Part shown: positions 45,252-55,597 of the stretch, piece after piece
Numbering within the stretch: position 1 is the first letter of the stretch
Layout: every line of letters starts with the position of its first letter
Notes under the pieces: model-generated
Database searches by the model: none
Seen by the model: only the letters and a program-made list of their open reading frames with translations
Told to the model about the DNA's origin: nothing
Program-made: the position numbers and the translations under genes
Origin: Xenophilus azovorans DSM 13620
Lineage (GTDB): Bacteria > Pseudomonadota > Gammaproteobacteria > Burkholderiales > Burkholderiaceae_C
DNA: 64,000 nucleotides
Direction of reading: 5' to 3'
NCBI RefSeq assembly: GCF_000745855.1
Contig: NZ_JQKD01000006.1
Coordinates: forward strand, 186,001 to 250,000

Positions 45252-47516
45252 ATGGCTTCCCAGACCCTTTCTTCCTCTTCTTCTCCCGCCTTCCAGACCC
45301 TCGACCTCGGCGTGGAGGGCATGACCTGCGCCTCCTGCGTGGCGCGGGTGGAGAACGCCCTGCGCAAGGTGCCCGGCGTGCAGGACGCGAGCGTGAACCT
45401 GGCGACCGAGTCGGCGCGCGTCACGCTGGCGGGCGCCGCCGGCGACGACGCGATGCCGCAGCTGGCCCGGGCGGTGCGCGATGCCGGCTATGCGCCGCGC
45501 GCGGCCGACGGAGGCGTGCAGGCGGACGCCTCGCCCTGGTCCGGCTTCGGCCCGGTGGCGGCCGGGCTGCTGCTGGCCGCGCCCCTGGTGCTGCCGATGC
45601 TGCTCTCGCCCTTCGGCATCGACGCGATGCTGCCGCCCTGGCTGCAGTTCGTGCTGGCCGCGCCGGTGCAGTTCTGGCTGGGCGCGCGCTTCTACCGCGC
45701 CGGCTGGCATGCGGCGCGCGCCGGCACCGGCAACATGGACCTGCTGGTGGCGCTGGGCACCAGCGCGGCCTTCGGCCTGTCGCTGTGGCTGTGGTGGCGC
45801 TGGGCGGCGGGCGGGCATGCCGGGCACGGCATGGACGCGCCGCACCTGTACTTCGAGGCCTCGGCGGTGGTAATCGCGCTGGTGCTGCTGGGCAAGTGGC
45901 TGGAGGCACGCGCCAAGCGGCAGGCGACCGCCGCGATCCGCGCGCTGCAGAACCTGCGGCCCGAGCTGGCGCACCTGCTGCGCAGGCGCGGCCCGCGCTG
46001 GGAGGAATCGGACCTGCCGGTGGCCGAACTGCGCGCCGGCGACCGCGTGGCGGTGCGCCCGGGCGAGCGCGTGCCGGCCGATGCCCGGGTGGTCGAGGGC
46101 CGCTCGTCGGTGGACGAATCGATGCTCACGGGCGAGCCGCTGCCGGTGGCCAAGGCCGAGGGCGACCGGCTCACCGGCGGCTCGGTCAACGGCGAGGGCC
46201 GGCTGGTGGCGGAGGTCACGGCCGTCGGCGCCGAGAGTGTGCTGGCGCGCATCATCCGGCTGGTCGAGGACGCGCAGGCCGCCAAGGCGCCGATCCAGCG
46301 GCTGGTGGACAAGGTGGCGGCGGTGTTCGTGCCGGTGGTGCTGGTGATCGCGCTGCTGACGCTGCTGGGCTGGCTGTTCGTCGGCGGCGCCGGCGTGGAG
46401 GCGGCGCTGATCCATGCGGTGGCGGTGCTGGTGATCGCCTGCCCCTGCGCGCTGGGGCTGGCCACGCCGGTGGCGGTGATGGCGGGCACCGGCGTGGCGG
46501 CGAAGCACGGCATCCTGATCAAGGACGCACGCGCGCTGGAGCTGGCGCACCGCGTGGACACGGTGGCTTTCGACAAGACGGGCACGCTCACGCGCGGCCA
46601 GCCGGTGCTGTCGGCGCTGGCACCCGCGGCCGGCGAGGACGAGGCACATGCCCTGGCGATGGCCGCGGCGCTGCAAAGCGGCAGCGAGCACCCGCTGGCG
46701 CGCGCCGTGGTGCGCGAGGCGAAGGCGCGCGACGTGGCCTGGCCATCGGCCGAGGCCATCGAGGCCGTGCCGGGCCGCGGCGTGCGCGGTCGGGTGGAGG
46801 GCGGCACCTGGGCCATCGCCAGCCTGCGATGGTGCGAGGAACTGGGCGTGCCGGTGCCGGCGGACGAGGCGCAGCGATTCCTCGCCACCGGCGCATCGGT
46901 GTCGGCGCTGCTGTACTGGCCCGGAGGCGAGGCCGCCGCGCCGCGCCGCGTGGCCCTGCTGGCCTTCAGCGACGAACCCAAGCCGGGCGCCGCCGAGGCC
47001 GTCGCGCAACTGCGTGCGCGCGGCCTGCGCGTGGTGATGATCTCCGGCGACAACCTGCAGGCGGCGCAGGCGATGGCGGCGCGCGTGGGCATCGACGCGG
47101 CCGACGTGCGCGCCCAGGTGCTGCCGGGCGACAAGGCGGCGGCCGTCGGCGAGCTGCGCCAGGGTGGGCACGTCGTCGCGATGGTCGGCGACGGCGCCAA
47201 CGACGCACCCGCGCTGGCCGCGGCCGACGTCGGCATCGCCATGGGCGGCGGCACCGACGTGGCGATGGAGGCGGCCGGCATCACGCTGATGCGCGGCGAA
47301 CTGGCGCTGGTCGATGCGGCGCTGGCGCTGTCCGATCGCACGGTGGCGAAGATCCGCCAGAACCTGTTCTGGGCCTTCTTCTACAACGTGGTCGGCATCC
47401 CCTTCGCCGCCTTCGGCCTGCTCAGCCCGGTGGTGGCCGGCGCGGCGATGGCGGCCTCCAGCGTGAGCGTGATGGCCAACGCGCTGCTGCTGCGCCGCTG
47501 GCGGCCGGGGCGCTGA
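45252..47516 (+). CDS. copA: Cu(I)-exporting P-type ATPase
   Basis: 754-aa P1B-ATPase that exports Cu+ to the periplasm. One N-terminal HMA domain ([17 protein letters not shown]) precedes eight TM helices. The ion site is CPC in [13 protein letters not shown]. Phosphorylation motif [10 protein letters not shown]-domain TGEP, N-domain SGSEHPLA and hinge [10 protein letters not shown] are all intact. In-frame starts exist at GTG 45204, ATG 45228 and ATG 45252. Because the predicted promoter (-10 at 45239-45244) lies downstream of the first two, I choose 45252, giving a nearly leaderless transcript. Convergent with the acetyltransferase gene. Confidence 0.93.
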   Translation: MASQTLSSSSSPAFQTLDLGVEGMTCASCVARVENALRKVPGVQDASVNLATESARVTLAGAAGDDAMPQLARAVRDAGYAPRAADGGVQADASPWSGFGPVAAGLLLAAPLVLPMLLSPFGIDAMLPPWLQFVLAAPVQFWLGARFYRAGWHAARAGTGNMDLLVALGTSAAFGLSLWLWWRWAAGGHAGHGMDAPHLYFEASAVVIALVLLGKWLEARAKRQATAAIRALQNLRPELAHLLRRRGPRWEESDLPVAELRAGDRVAVRPGERVPADARVVEGRSSVDESMLTGEPLPVAKAEGDRLTGGSVNGEGRLVAEVTAVGAESVLARIIRLVEDAQAAKAPIQRLVDKVAAVFVPVVLVIALLTLLGWLFVGGAGVEAALIHAVAVLVIACPCALGLATPVAVMAGTGVAAKHGILIKDARALELAHRVDTVAFDKTGTLTRGQPVLSALAPAAGEDEAHALAMAAALQSGSEHPLARAVVREAKARDVAWPSAEAIEAVPGRGVRGRVEGGTWAIASLRWCEELGVPVPADEAQRFLATGASVSALLYWPGGEAAAPRRVALLAFSDEPKPGAAEAVAQLRARGLRVVMISGDNLQAAQAMAARVGIDAADVRAQVLPGDKAAAVGELRQGGHVVAMVGDGANDAPALAAADVGIAMGGGTDVAMEAAGITLMRGELALVDAALALSDRTVAKIRQNLFWAFFYNVVGIPFAAFGLLSPVVAGAAMAASSVSVMANALLLRRWRPGR

Positions 47517-47524
47517 CGCAGCCG

Positions 47525-48010
47525 TCAGTCAGCGCCGTCGGCGGGCGCGATGTCGAAGTGCAGCACGTCCTCGCGGATGCCGAGCCCGCTGTACAGGGCG
47601 ATCGCCGGGTCGTCGCCGTGATCGGCCTGGACGAAGATCACGTAGATGCCGCGCTGCGCGCACAGCCGCCGCAGGCGCTGGATCAGGGCCGTGGCGATCC
47701 CGCGGCGGCGATGCGCCTCGGCCACGGCCAGGTCGTAGATGTAGAACTCGCTGCGCTCCTGCTCGAACTTGGGCAGGACATAGCCGGCCAGGCCACCGAC
47801 GACCGTGCCCGCTTCCAGCGCCGCGATGGCGACGAAGGTCGGGCTGCCCAGCAGCTGCTCGAGGTAGGCGTCGCCGGGGCGCAGCGCGGCGTCGGCCGCC
47901 GGCTCGCCGAAGGCCGTGCCGAACACGTCCAGCAACTGGCGCATCGGGCGGAGGTCGGCCGGAGCGAGCACGCGCAGCTCGGGTGGCGTGGGTGTCGGCG
48001 GTGCGGGCAT
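47525..48010 (-). CDS. GNAT acetyltransferase closely resembling AAC(3)-I aminoglycoside acetyltransferases
   Basis: 161-aa GNAT enzyme. The family core is unmistakable: YVLPKFEQERSEFYIYDLAV, the acetyl-CoA loop HRRRGIATALIQ, YVIFVQADHGDDPAIALYS and LGIREDVLHFDI. These blocks match what I remember of AAC(3)-Ia, which acetylates gentamicin at N3, along nearly the whole length. No integron attC, integrase or insertion sequence is nearby, so it looks like a resident chromosomal gene. The true substrate could be another amine. Start ATG 48010 (MPAPPTPTPPELRV). Confidence 0.82.
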   Translation of the reverse strand: MPAPPTPTPPELRVLAPADLRPMRQLLDVFGTAFGEPAADAALRPGDAYLEQLLGSPTFVAIAALEAGTVVGGLAGYVLPKFEQERSEFYIYDLAVAEAHRRRGIATALIQRLRRLCAQRGIYVIFVQADHGDDPAIALYSGLGIREDVLHFDIAPADGAD

Positions 48011-48208
48011 GATCGGGGGTCCTGCAAGCTGTCGGGGCTGTCGGCGGCCGCGCGGGACGGCACGTTGAAAGGAAGCCTGCGCCCGGTGGGCGGCGGGTCC
48101 ACCCTGACCGCAGCCTGACCTGCCCGTCCCGTGGGTGCATGGGCGGCCGCACTGGCGGCGCCGGCCGTGGCCGCCGATCATCGCGCCTGTCCACCACCGC
48201 TTCAAGCC

Positions 48209-48901
48209 ATGCGAATCCTCCTCGTCGAAGACGACGCCACCCTGCGCGACGTGATGCTGCGCAGCCTGAACGACGCCGGCCACCGCGTGGACATCGCCGG
48301 CAGCGTGGAGGAGGCCGAGTACCTGTGGCGCGTGCAGCCCTTCGACGCGGTGCTGCTGGACCTGAACCTGCCCGAGCGGGCGCAGCGCGGCAGCGGCCAG
48401 GGCAGCGGGCTGGCGGTGCTGCGCCAGGCGCGCTCGCGCGGCGACCGCACGCCGGTGCTGGTGCTCACCGCGCGCGACCGCACCGAGGAGCGCATCGCCG
48501 GCCTGGACGCCGGCGCCGACGACTACCTGGGCAAGCCCTTCGACCTGGCCGAGGTGGAGGCGCGCCTGCGCGCCCTGGCGCGCCGCGCCCAGGGCACGCA
48601 GGACGTGGCGTTGCTCGGCCGGCTGCGGCTGGACCGCCGGGCGCGCCGCTTCTTCGTCGGCAGCGAGGCGCTGGACCTGCCGGCGCGCGAGTTCGAGGTG
48701 CTGTGGGAGCTGATGAGCCCGCCCGGCCATGCGCTGAGCAAGCGCACCCTGTCCGACAAGCTCTCCGGCTTCGACGAGGCGCTGGGCGACAACGCGCTGG
48801 AGGCCTTCATCTCGCGCCTGCGCAAGAAGCTCGCCGGCAGCGGCGCGGCCATCCGCACGCTGCGCGGCATCGGCTACCTGCTGGAGGCGGAGCATCCCTG
48901 A
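48209..48901 (+). CDS. OmpR-family response regulator (QseB/PmrA-like)
   Basis: 230-aa regulator. The receiver domain starts MRILLVEDDATLRDVML, with the phospho-acceptor Asp in DAVLLDLNLPE and Lys in DDYLGKPFDLAEV. A winged-helix domain follows (EALDLPAREFEVLWELMSPP, FISRLRKKLAGSG, IRTLRGIGYLLEAE). The receiver has a short extra loop (RAQRGSGQGSG) after the phosphorylation site. It is followed 61 bp later by its sensor kinase. Targets unknown; QseB/PmrA/TctD-type regulators control envelope or tricarboxylate functions. Confidence 0.88.
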   Translation: MRILLVEDDATLRDVMLRSLNDAGHRVDIAGSVEEAEYLWRVQPFDAVLLDLNLPERAQRGSGQGSGLAVLRQARSRGDRTPVLVLTARDRTEERIAGLDAGADDYLGKPFDLAEVEARLRALARRAQGTQDVALLGRLRLDRRARRFFVGSEALDLPAREFEVLWELMSPPGHALSKRTLSDKLSGFDEALGDNALEAFISRLRKKLAGSGAAIRTLRGIGYLLEAEHP

Positions 48902-48962
48902 GCGCCGCGACCCACCGGCGCGCCGCCTGAGCGGCCGCCCCGCGCCCGCGCTCGGCACCCGC

Positions 48963-50342
48963 GTGCTGCGGCACGTGATGCTGCCGCTGGCCCTGACCTG
49001 GCTGGCCGGCACGCTGGTGACCTTCCTCGTCGCCAACTTCTTCACCCAGCAGGCCTTCGACCGCGCGCTGCTGGACGACGCGTATTCCATCGCCTCCAAC
49101 GTGCGGCCGGGGCCGGACGGGCGCGTGGCGCTGCAGCTCACGCCGCGCGAGCTGACGGCGGCGCTGTTCGACCAGGCCGAGACGGTGTACTACGCCGTGC
49201 GCCGGCCCGACGGCAGCCTGCTCTCGGGCGAGCCGATCGGCGCCGAACAGCCGGCCGCGGGCGAGGGCTACCGCTTCTCGGAGGTGATGCACCTGGGGCA
49301 GCCGGTGCGGGCGGTGGTGCTGCGCCGCCACGTGGCGGACGCGGCCGGCGCCGAGGTGGGCGACTACCGCGTGATGGTCGCCCATACCACCGTCACGCGC
49401 GTCGCGCTGGCCGAGCGGGTGCTGCTCTACGCCACCCTGCCGCAGGTGCTACTGCTGGCGCTGCTGGCGCTATGGCTGTGGCGCGGCATCGCGCGCGATC
49501 TCGCGCCGCTGGTGTCGCTGCACGACGCGCTGGAGCGGCGCGACGCGAGCGACCTGTCGCCGGTGCGGGTGCCGCCCACGGCACGCGAGATCGAACGGCT
49601 GGGCCAGGCGCTCAACGGCCTGTTCGGGCGACTGGGCGGCAGCGTGCGCGCGCAGCGCGAGTTCGCCGGCACCGTGGCGCACGAGCTGCGCACCCCGCTG
49701 GCGGGCATCCGCGCGCTGGTGGCGTACGGGCTGGGCCACCCTTCGCCCGCGGTGTGGCGCGAGCAGCTGGAGCGCATCGGCGCCAGCGAGGCGCGCGCCA
49801 GCCACCGCGTCGACCAGTTGCTGGCGCTGGCCCTGGCCGACGAGAGCGATGCGGTGCTGCAGCGCGAGCCCGTGCCGCTGGACCGGCTGGTGCAGGAGGC
49901 CGTGCTGCGCCACCTGGCCCGCGCGGACGCCCGGGGCGTGGACCTGGGCGCGCGGGGCCTGGACGAAGGCGCGCCGCAGGACTTCGCCGTGCTGGCCGAC
50001 GCGGCGCTGGTGGAAGGCATCCTCGACAACCTGATCGACAACGCGCTGCGCTACGGCGGGCGCACCGTCACCGTGGAACTGCGCGCCGACCCGGCCGCCG
50101 GCACCTGCACGCTGGCCGTGGCCGACGACGGCCCGGGCATCCCCGAGGCCGCGCGGCGCGACCTCATGCAGCGCTGGGCGCAGGGGCCCGACGGGCAGCG
50201 GCTGGGACAGGGCGCCGGCCTCGGGCTGGCGATCGTGGCGCGCTACGCGCAGTTGCTGGGCGCACGGCTGGCGCTCGATGCGGCCGGGCCCGACGGGGGG
50301 CTGCGCGCCGCCGTGGCGCTGCCTTCGGCGCCGGCGCGATGA
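48963..50342 (+). CDS. Sensor histidine kinase of the QseC/TctE type
   Basis: 459-aa kinase. TM1 at about residues 8-28, a 110-residue periplasmic domain (DDAYSIASNVRPGPDGRVAL), TM2 (LYATLPQVLLLALLALWLW) and HAMP. The H-box is GTVAHELRTPLAGIRALVAY, the N-box is NLIDNALRYGG, and DDGPGIP and GAGLGLAIVARYA follow. No ATG precedes TM1, so I take GTG 48963, immediately before the first helix. Pairs with the upstream regulator. Confidence 0.86.
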   Translation: MLRHVMLPLALTWLAGTLVTFLVANFFTQQAFDRALLDDAYSIASNVRPGPDGRVALQLTPRELTAALFDQAETVYYAVRRPDGSLLSGEPIGAEQPAAGEGYRFSEVMHLGQPVRAVVLRRHVADAAGAEVGDYRVMVAHTTVTRVALAERVLLYATLPQVLLLALLALWLWRGIARDLAPLVSLHDALERRDASDLSPVRVPPTAREIERLGQALNGLFGRLGGSVRAQREFAGTVAHELRTPLAGIRALVAYGLGHPSPAVWREQLERIGASEARASHRVDQLLALALADESDAVLQREPVPLDRLVQEAVLRHLARADARGVDLGARGLDEGAPQDFAVLADAALVEGILDNLIDNALRYGGRTVTVELRADPAAGTCTLAVADDGPGIPEAARRDLMQRWAQGPDGQRLGQGAGLGLAIVARYAQLLGARLALDAAGPDGGLRAAVALPSAPAR

Positions 50343-50388
50343 ACGTGGGGTGCTTGGCCCTGCCACGCCGGCGGCGCACACTTCCGGC

Positions 50389-50805
50389 ATGAACCCACCC
50401 GACACGAGCACCGGCCCGTCGGCCGGCGAACGCATCACGCGCAGGATCGCCGAACTCGGCGACTGGCGCGGCCGCACCCTCGAGCGGATGCGCGGCCTCA
50501 TCCTGCAGACGGACCCGCAGGCCGTCGAGGAATGGAAATGGGGCGGCACGCCGGTGTGGTCGCACGACGGCATCCTGTGCACCGGCGAGACCTACAAGAG
50601 CGTCGTGAAACTCACCTTCGCCAAGGGCGCCTCGCTGCCGGACCCGGCCGGCCTCTTCAACGCGAGCCTGGACGGCAAGGTGCGCCGCGCGATCGACATC
50701 CGCGAAGGCGAGGAGGTCGACGCCGCGGCCTTCCAGGCGCTGGTGCGCGAGGCCGTCGCGCTGAACCGGGCCGGCCGGGCCGCGAAGAAGGGCAGGAAGT
50801 CTTAA
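50389..50805 (+). CDS. DUF1801 domain protein
   Basis: 138-aa cytoplasmic protein with the DUF1801 (YdhG-like) fold: LILQTDPQAVEEWKWGGTPV, WSHDGILCTGETYKSVVKLT, LFNASLDGKVRRAIDIREGE. Family function is undefined. The basic C-terminal tail (GRAAKKGRKS) is usual. Start ATG 50389. Confidence 0.82.
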   Translation: MNPPDTSTGPSAGERITRRIAELGDWRGRTLERMRGLILQTDPQAVEEWKWGGTPVWSHDGILCTGETYKSVVKLTFAKGASLPDPAGLFNASLDGKVRRAIDIREGEEVDAAAFQALVREAVALNRAGRAAKKGRKS

Positions 50806-50817
50806 GCCGCGGCCGGC

Positions 50818-51960
50818 TCAGTACGTCGCCAGCGGCGTGAGCTTCTCGCCCTTGAAGGTGAACACGGTGGTGGGCGCGTTCTTCAGGTTGCCCTTGTCGT
50901 CGTAGCTGTAGGTGCCGGCCACGCCCTTGTAGCTGGACTTGCGCAGGTCGGCCGCCACCTTTTCCGGGTCGGCCGCGCCGACGCGCGCGATGGCCTCGCC
51001 GAGGAACAGCGTCTGGTCGTAGTAGTAGGGCGCGTAGACGTCCGGGTCGGCGTTGAACTTCTGCTTGAAGCGGGCCTTGAACGAGGGGCCGCCCGGCGTC
51101 TTGTCGAGCACCGCGCCGCCCTGCGCGCAGAACACCGTGTCGTTGACGGCGCTGCCGCCGATCTTGCCCATCTCGGGGCTGCACAGCGTGTCGCCGCCCA
51201 GCAGCCTGGCGTCGAAGCCGAGCTGCTTCATCTGCCGCAGCATCGGCGCGCCCTGCGGCGCGTAGCCGCCGAAGAAGACCACCTCGGGGTTCTTGGCCTT
51301 CAGCCGCGTGAGGATGGCGTTGAAGTCCACCGACTTCTCGGTGGTGAACTCCTGGCCCACGATGGTCAGGCCGAGCCGCCTGGCCTCCTTGCCGAACTCG
51401 TCGGCCAGGCCCTGGCCGAAGGCGGAGCGGTCGTCGATGATGCCGACGTTCTTCACCTTGAGCACATTGGCCGCGTAGCTGGCCATGCTGGCGCCGATCT
51501 GCGCGTCGCTGGCGATGATGCGGAACACGTTGGTGTAGCCGGCGGCGGTGATCTTCGGGTTGGTGCCGACGGTGGACATCAGCGTGCCCCCGTCGCTGTA
51601 CACGCGCGAGGCGGGGATGGCGACGCCCGAGCAATAGGGCCCGACCACGAACTTCACGTTGTCGTCGACGAACTTCTGCGCCACCGCCACGCCGGTCTTG
51701 GCGTCGCACTGGTCGTCCTCGGAGCGCAGCTCGAACTTCAGCGTCCTGCCGCCGGCCTTGAGCTGGCGTGCGTTGAGGTCCTCGATAGCCAGGCGCACGC
51801 CGTTCTCGTTGTCCTTGCCGGCGAAGGCGTTGGCGCCCGAGAGCGGGCCGGTGTGGCCGATGGGCACGGTGAGTTCCTGCGCCGCGGCCGGGCCGGCGGC
51901 GCAGAACGCGGCCGCGGCGGCGAGGGCCGCCAGGGGCGCGAGGCGGGGGGTCGATGTCAT
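50818..51960 (-). CDS. Branched-chain amino acid-type ABC transporter substrate-binding protein
   Basis: 380-aa periplasmic binding protein of the LivJ/LivK family. Signal peptide residues 1-28 ([12 protein letters not shown]). The mature protein begins [20 protein letters not shown], with lobe motifs [31 protein letters not shown] and [20 protein letters not shown]. No permease or ATPase genes are adjacent, so it is an orphan that must share the Liv membrane components encoded elsewhere. Ligand not predictable beyond amino-acid-like. Confidence 0.88.
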   Translation of the reverse strand: MTSTPRLAPLAALAAAAAFCAAGPAAAQELTVPIGHTGPLSGANAFAGKDNENGVRLAIEDLNARQLKAGGRTLKFELRSEDDQCDAKTGVAVAQKFVDDNVKFVVGPYCSGVAIPASRVYSDGGTLMSTVGTNPKITAAGYTNVFRIIASDAQIGASMASYAANVLKVKNVGIIDDRSAFGQGLADEFGKEARRLGLTIVGQEFTTEKSVDFNAILTRLKAKNPEVVFFGGYAPQGAPMLRQMKQLGFDARLLGGDTLCSPEMGKIGGSAVNDTVFCAQGGAVLDKTPGGPSFKARFKQKFNADPDVYAPYYYDQTLFLGEAIARVGAADPEKVAADLRKSSYKGVAGTYSYDDKGNLKNAPTTVFTFKGEKLTPLATY

Positions 51961-52006
51961 GCGTTGGTCTCCTTGTTCCGGGAACGAAGGAGCGATTCTG
52001 GGCCGA

Positions 52007-53116
52007 TCAGCCCAGTGCCGGATAGTCGATGTAGCCCTGCTCGCCGCCGCCGTAGAAGGTGGCCTTGTCCCAGGCGTTCAGCGGTGCGCCCTCGCGCAGC
52101 CGGCGCACCAGGTCGGGGTTGGCGATGAAGGGCTTGCCGAAGGCGACCAGGTCGGCCTCGCCGCTTTCCACGGCGCGCTCGGCCAGCTCGGCGTCGTAGC
52201 CGTTGTTGACCATCCAGGCGCCGCGCGCGCCCGCCTCGCGCCAGGCGGTCTTCAGCGCCTGGTAGTCGAAGGGGCGGCCCTCGACCTCGCGCGGGCCGCC
52301 GGTGGCGCCCTCGATGACGTGGATGTAGGCCAGGCCGAGCTGCGCGAGCTGGCGCACCACATACTCGAACAGCGGCTGCGGGTCGCTGTCGGTGATGTCG
52401 TTGGCCGGCGTGACGGGCGACAGGCGGATGCCCACCTTGCCGTGGCCCACCGCGTCGGCCACGGCGCGCGTCACCTCCAGCAGCAGGCGGGCGCGGTTCT
52501 CGATGGTGCCGCCGTAGTCGTCGGTGCGGTGGTTGGCGCCGTCCTTGAGGAACTGGTCCAGCAGGTAGCCGTTGGCGCCGTGGATCTCCACGCCGTCGAA
52601 GCCGCAGGTCTCCACCGCGTTGCGCGCGGCTGCGGCGAAGGTGTGGACGATGCCGGGGATCTCCTCGGCGCGCAGCGCGCGCGGCGTGGAGGTGGCGGCG
52701 AAGCTGCCGCGGCCCTGCGCGTCGATCAGGTAGGTCTTGGTGTTGGCGGCGATGGCCGAGGGCGCGACCGGCGGCTGGCCGTCCGGCTGCAGCGAGTCGT
52801 GCGAGACGCGGCCCACGTGCCACAGCTGCGTGACGATCCTGCCGCCCCGGGCGTGCACCGCCTCGGTCACCTTCTTCCAGCCGTCGAGCTGCTCGGTGCC
52901 GTACAGGCCCGGCACGTCGGCATAGCCCTGGCCCTGGTGGCTGATGGCGGTGGCCTCGGTGATCAGCAGGCCGGCCGAGGCGCGCTGCGCGTAGTAGGTG
53001 GCGGTGATGTCGCGCGGCACGGCGTTCGGCGAGCGGTTGCGCGTGAGCGGCGCCATGACGATGCGGTTGGGCAGGTGCAGGTCGCCGGCCTGGATCGGGT
53101 CGAAGAGGGTGGGCAT
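52007..53116 (-). CDS. nemA: Old yellow enzyme-family NADH:flavin oxidoreductase (alkene reductase)
   Basis: 369-aa TIM-barrel FMN enzyme. Family hallmarks are [21 protein letters not shown], the substrate-binding His/Asn pair in [26 protein letters not shown] and [13 protein letters not shown]. NemA-type enzymes reduce activated C=C bonds, nitrate esters and N-ethylmaleimide using NAD(P)H. ATG 53116 is chosen because it starts the barrel ([11 protein letters not shown]); an upstream start adds 26 non-conserved residues. Confidence 0.92.
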   Translation of the reverse strand: MPTLFDPIQAGDLHLPNRIVMAPLTRNRSPNAVPRDITATYYAQRASAGLLITEATAISHQGQGYADVPGLYGTEQLDGWKKVTEAVHARGGRIVTQLWHVGRVSHDSLQPDGQPPVAPSAIAANTKTYLIDAQGRGSFAATSTPRALRAEEIPGIVHTFAAAARNAVETCGFDGVEIHGANGYLLDQFLKDGANHRTDDYGGTIENRARLLLEVTRAVADAVGHGKVGIRLSPVTPANDITDSDPQPLFEYVVRQLAQLGLAYIHVIEGATGGPREVEGRPFDYQALKTAWREAGARGAWMVNNGYDAELAERAVESGEADLVAFGKPFIANPDLVRRLREGAPLNAWDKATFYGGGEQGYIDYPALG

Positions 53117-53303
53117 GGTCAGGAAGAAGGGAGGAGGAGAAAGAAGGGCGGATGCGGAACCCGCAAGCCTACCGGGCCGCGCCCGGCCGTGCATTGACCC
53201 GCCCGGCGCAGGGCGGGCGGGTGCTGTCTATGATGGCCGGCGCCTTGCGGCCGCCCCCGATGATCCCGTCCCGTTCCTCTTCCCGCCGTCGCCGTCCGCG
53301 ACG

Positions 53304-54506
53304 ATGAATCCGACACCCGGCACACCCTGGCTGCGCATCGCCCTCGGCCTGTCGATGGGCGCGGCGCTGTCGCTGGGCCTCGCGCGCTTCGCCTACGGCC
53401 TGCTGCTGCCCCCGATGCGCGAGGACCTGGGCTGGAGCTACCTGCTGGCCGGCAGCCTGAACACCGCCAATGCCCTGGGCTACCTGCTGGGCGCGCTGGC
53501 CACGCCCTGGCTGATGCGGCGCCTGGGGGCCGGGCGGCTGCTGGTGGGCGGCGCCGTGGCGGCCACCGTGTGCATGGCGGCCAGCGGCTTCCTCACGCAC
53601 GCCGGCGCCTGGCTGGCGCAGCGGACGCTGGCCGGGGTGGCGAGCGCCTGGGTGTTCATCGCCGGCGGCCTGCTGGCGGCGCGGCTGGGCGCCCTGCAGC
53701 CGCAGCGCAGCGGCTTCCTGCTGGGCATCTACTACGGCGGCACGGGTTTCGGCATCGTGCTGTCGGCGCTGCTGGTGCCGGCGCTGCTGCGCTGGGCGGC
53801 CGGCCTGCCGCCGGCATGGGCATGGGCCTGGTGGGCGCTGGCGCTGGCCTGCGCGCTGGCGGTGCTGCCGCTGGCCTGGGCCGAGCGCGCCGTGGCCGCG
53901 CTCGGCGAGGCCGCCAGCGGCGACGCGGGGGCGCCGCGCGTGCCGGACCGGCCGCGCGCTCCGCTGCCGCGCCTGGGCTGGGCGCTGGCGGGCTATGCCT
54001 GCTTCGGCGCCGGCTACATCGGCTACATGACCTTCGTGATCGCGCTGCTGCGCGCGCAGGGCGCCTCGGCGGGGCAGCTCACGCTGTTCTATGCGCTGCT
54101 CGGGCTGGCGGTGGTGGCCTCCTCGCGGCTGTGGGCCGGCCTGCTGGACCGCTGGCGCGGCGGCGGGCCGCAGGCGGTGCTCAACGCGCTGCTGGGCGTG
54201 GCGACGCTGCTGCCGGTGCTGAGCCCGGCCTGGCCGGTGGCGCTGGCATCGGGGCTGCTGTTCGGCGGGGTGTTCCTGTCGGTGGTGGCGTCGACCACCG
54301 CGCTGGTGCGCCACAACCTGCCGCCGGCGCAGTGGGCGGCGGGCATCAGCGCCTTCACGATCGTGTTCGCCTTCGGGCAGATCGCGGGGCCCACGCTGGT
54401 GGGCTGGATCGCCGACGGCCCGGGCGGGCTGGCGCGCGGCCTGGCCGCGTCGGCGCTGATGCTGTGGCTGGGTGCCGCGCTGGCCTGGCGCCAGCGGGCA
54501 CTGTGA
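53304..54506 (+). CDS. YbfB/YjiJ-family MFS transporter
   Basis: 400-aa major facilitator transporter with 12 predicted TM helices and the family motifs LGLARFAYGLLLPPMREDLGW, NTANALGYLLGAL and GTGFGIVLSALL. The substrate is unknown. It ends 3 bp before the convergent glutathione S-transferase stop codon. Confidence 0.85.
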   Translation: MNPTPGTPWLRIALGLSMGAALSLGLARFAYGLLLPPMREDLGWSYLLAGSLNTANALGYLLGALATPWLMRRLGAGRLLVGGAVAATVCMAASGFLTHAGAWLAQRTLAGVASAWVFIAGGLLAARLGALQPQRSGFLLGIYYGGTGFGIVLSALLVPALLRWAAGLPPAWAWAWWALALACALAVLPLAWAERAVAALGEAASGDAGAPRVPDRPRAPLPRLGWALAGYACFGAGYIGYMTFVIALLRAQGASAGQLTLFYALLGLAVVASSRLWAGLLDRWRGGGPQAVLNALLGVATLLPVLSPAWPVALASGLLFGGVFLSVVASTTALVRHNLPPAQWAAGISAFTIVFAFGQIAGPTLVGWIADGPGGLARGLAASALMLWLGAALAWRQRAL

Positions 54507-54509
54507 GCC

Positions 54510-55118
54510 TTACTTGATCAGGCCCTCGGCCTTCATCGCCGCCTGCACCGCCGGGCGGGCACCCACGCGGGCGTGCCAGGCCTGCACGTGCGGGTAGGGC
54601 GAGAGGTCGATGTTCATGGGCTTGGTCCAGTTCGTCACGGTGAACAGGTAGCCGTCGGCGACGCTGAAGTGCTCGCCCATGAGGAAGTCCCTGCCTTCGA
54701 GCTGCGCGTTCAGCCACTGGTAGCGGGACTTGAGCTTGTCCTTGAAGATCACCTTCACCTCTTCGGGGATGGCCGGGTTGAACAGCGGGCTGAAGCCCTT
54801 GTGCACCTCGGTGCCGATGAAGGTCAGCCACTCCTGCAGGCGGTAGCGCTGCAGCGTGCCGTTGGCCGGGGCCAGGTTCTTGGTGGGCGCCTGGTCGGCG
54901 ATGTACTGGACGATCGCCGGGCCCTCGCGCAGCCGCGTGCCGTCGTCCAGTTCCAGCACGGGCACGTAGCCCAGCGGGTTGATGGTGTAGTAGTCCGTGC
55001 CGTCCTGCAGCTTGTGGCTCTTGGTGCTGGCCAGCACGGGCTCGAAGGCCAAGCCGGCTTCCATCAGCGCGATGTGGGGCGAGAGCGAGCAGGCGCCGGG
55101 GGAGTAGTACAGCTTCAT
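54510..55118 (-). CDS. gstA: Glutathione S-transferase, beta class
   Basis: 202-aa GST. The thioredoxin-fold domain begins MKLYYSPGACSLSPHIALME, with Cys10 being the beta-class cysteine that forms mixed disulfides with glutathione. INPLGYVPVLELDDG carries the cis-Pro. REGPAIVQYIAD binds the gamma-glutamyl group. The C-terminal helical domain is complete. Full length for the bacterial beta class. Confidence 0.93.
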   Translation of the reverse strand: MKLYYSPGACSLSPHIALMEAGLAFEPVLASTKSHKLQDGTDYYTINPLGYVPVLELDDGTRLREGPAIVQYIADQAPTKNLAPANGTLQRYRLQEWLTFIGTEVHKGFSPLFNPAIPEEVKVIFKDKLKSRYQWLNAQLEGRDFLMGEHFSVADGYLFTVTNWTKPMNIDLSPYPHVQAWHARVGARPAVQAAMKAEGLIK

Positions 55119-55384
55119 GCGGAAGGCTCCTTGAATCGAATGGGAAGAAGGAAGGGGAAGAAGGGTCCGGAGCGCGGGCCGGCGGTGTGCGGGCGGGCGC
55201 GGCTGCGCGACTGTAGCCGTTTGCGGCCGGGCTCGCCGGCAGGCGGGGGAGCCGGCACGCCGCGGCGCGGGCTTGTCCTACGGGGGCTCGCGTGGCGAAC
55301 CGATGAGGCCCGGCGCCACGGCTTCCTACGCTGGCAGGTACGGCGGGCGGTGGCGCCCGCACCGGACGTGAAGGAGACCGCATC

Positions 55385-55570
55385 ATGCTGAAGTACGCCC
55401 TCATCTTTGCCCTCATCTCCCTGGTGACCGGCGCCCTGGGCTTCGGTGGCCTGGCGGCCGGCGCGGCCGGCATCGCCAAGGTGCTGTTCGGCCTGTTCCT
55501 GCTGCTGGCGGTGGTGTTCATCGTGCTGGCAGCGCTGGGTGTCGGGGCGGCGCGAAAAGCACTGGACTGA
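55385..55570 (+). CDS. DUF1328 small membrane protein
   Basis: 61-aa protein with two TM helices separated by a Gly/Ala turn (MLKYALIFALISLVTGALGF, GIAKVLFGLFLLLAVVFIVL). DUF1328/YtjA-type proteins are widespread and uncharacterised. AAGGAGA precedes the ATG. The 266-bp divergent gap to gstA shows no other gene. Confidence 0.85.
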   Translation: MLKYALIFALISLVTGALGFGGLAAGAAGIAKVLFGLFLLLAVVFIVLAALGVGAARKALD

Positions 55571-55597
55571 CCCGATGGCGGGCGCGGGCGCGGCGGC

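Noticed and set aside
50818-51960. LivK-like gene as part of a local amino acid transporter operon
   Set aside because: No permease or ATPase of the Liv type adjacent; it stands alone.
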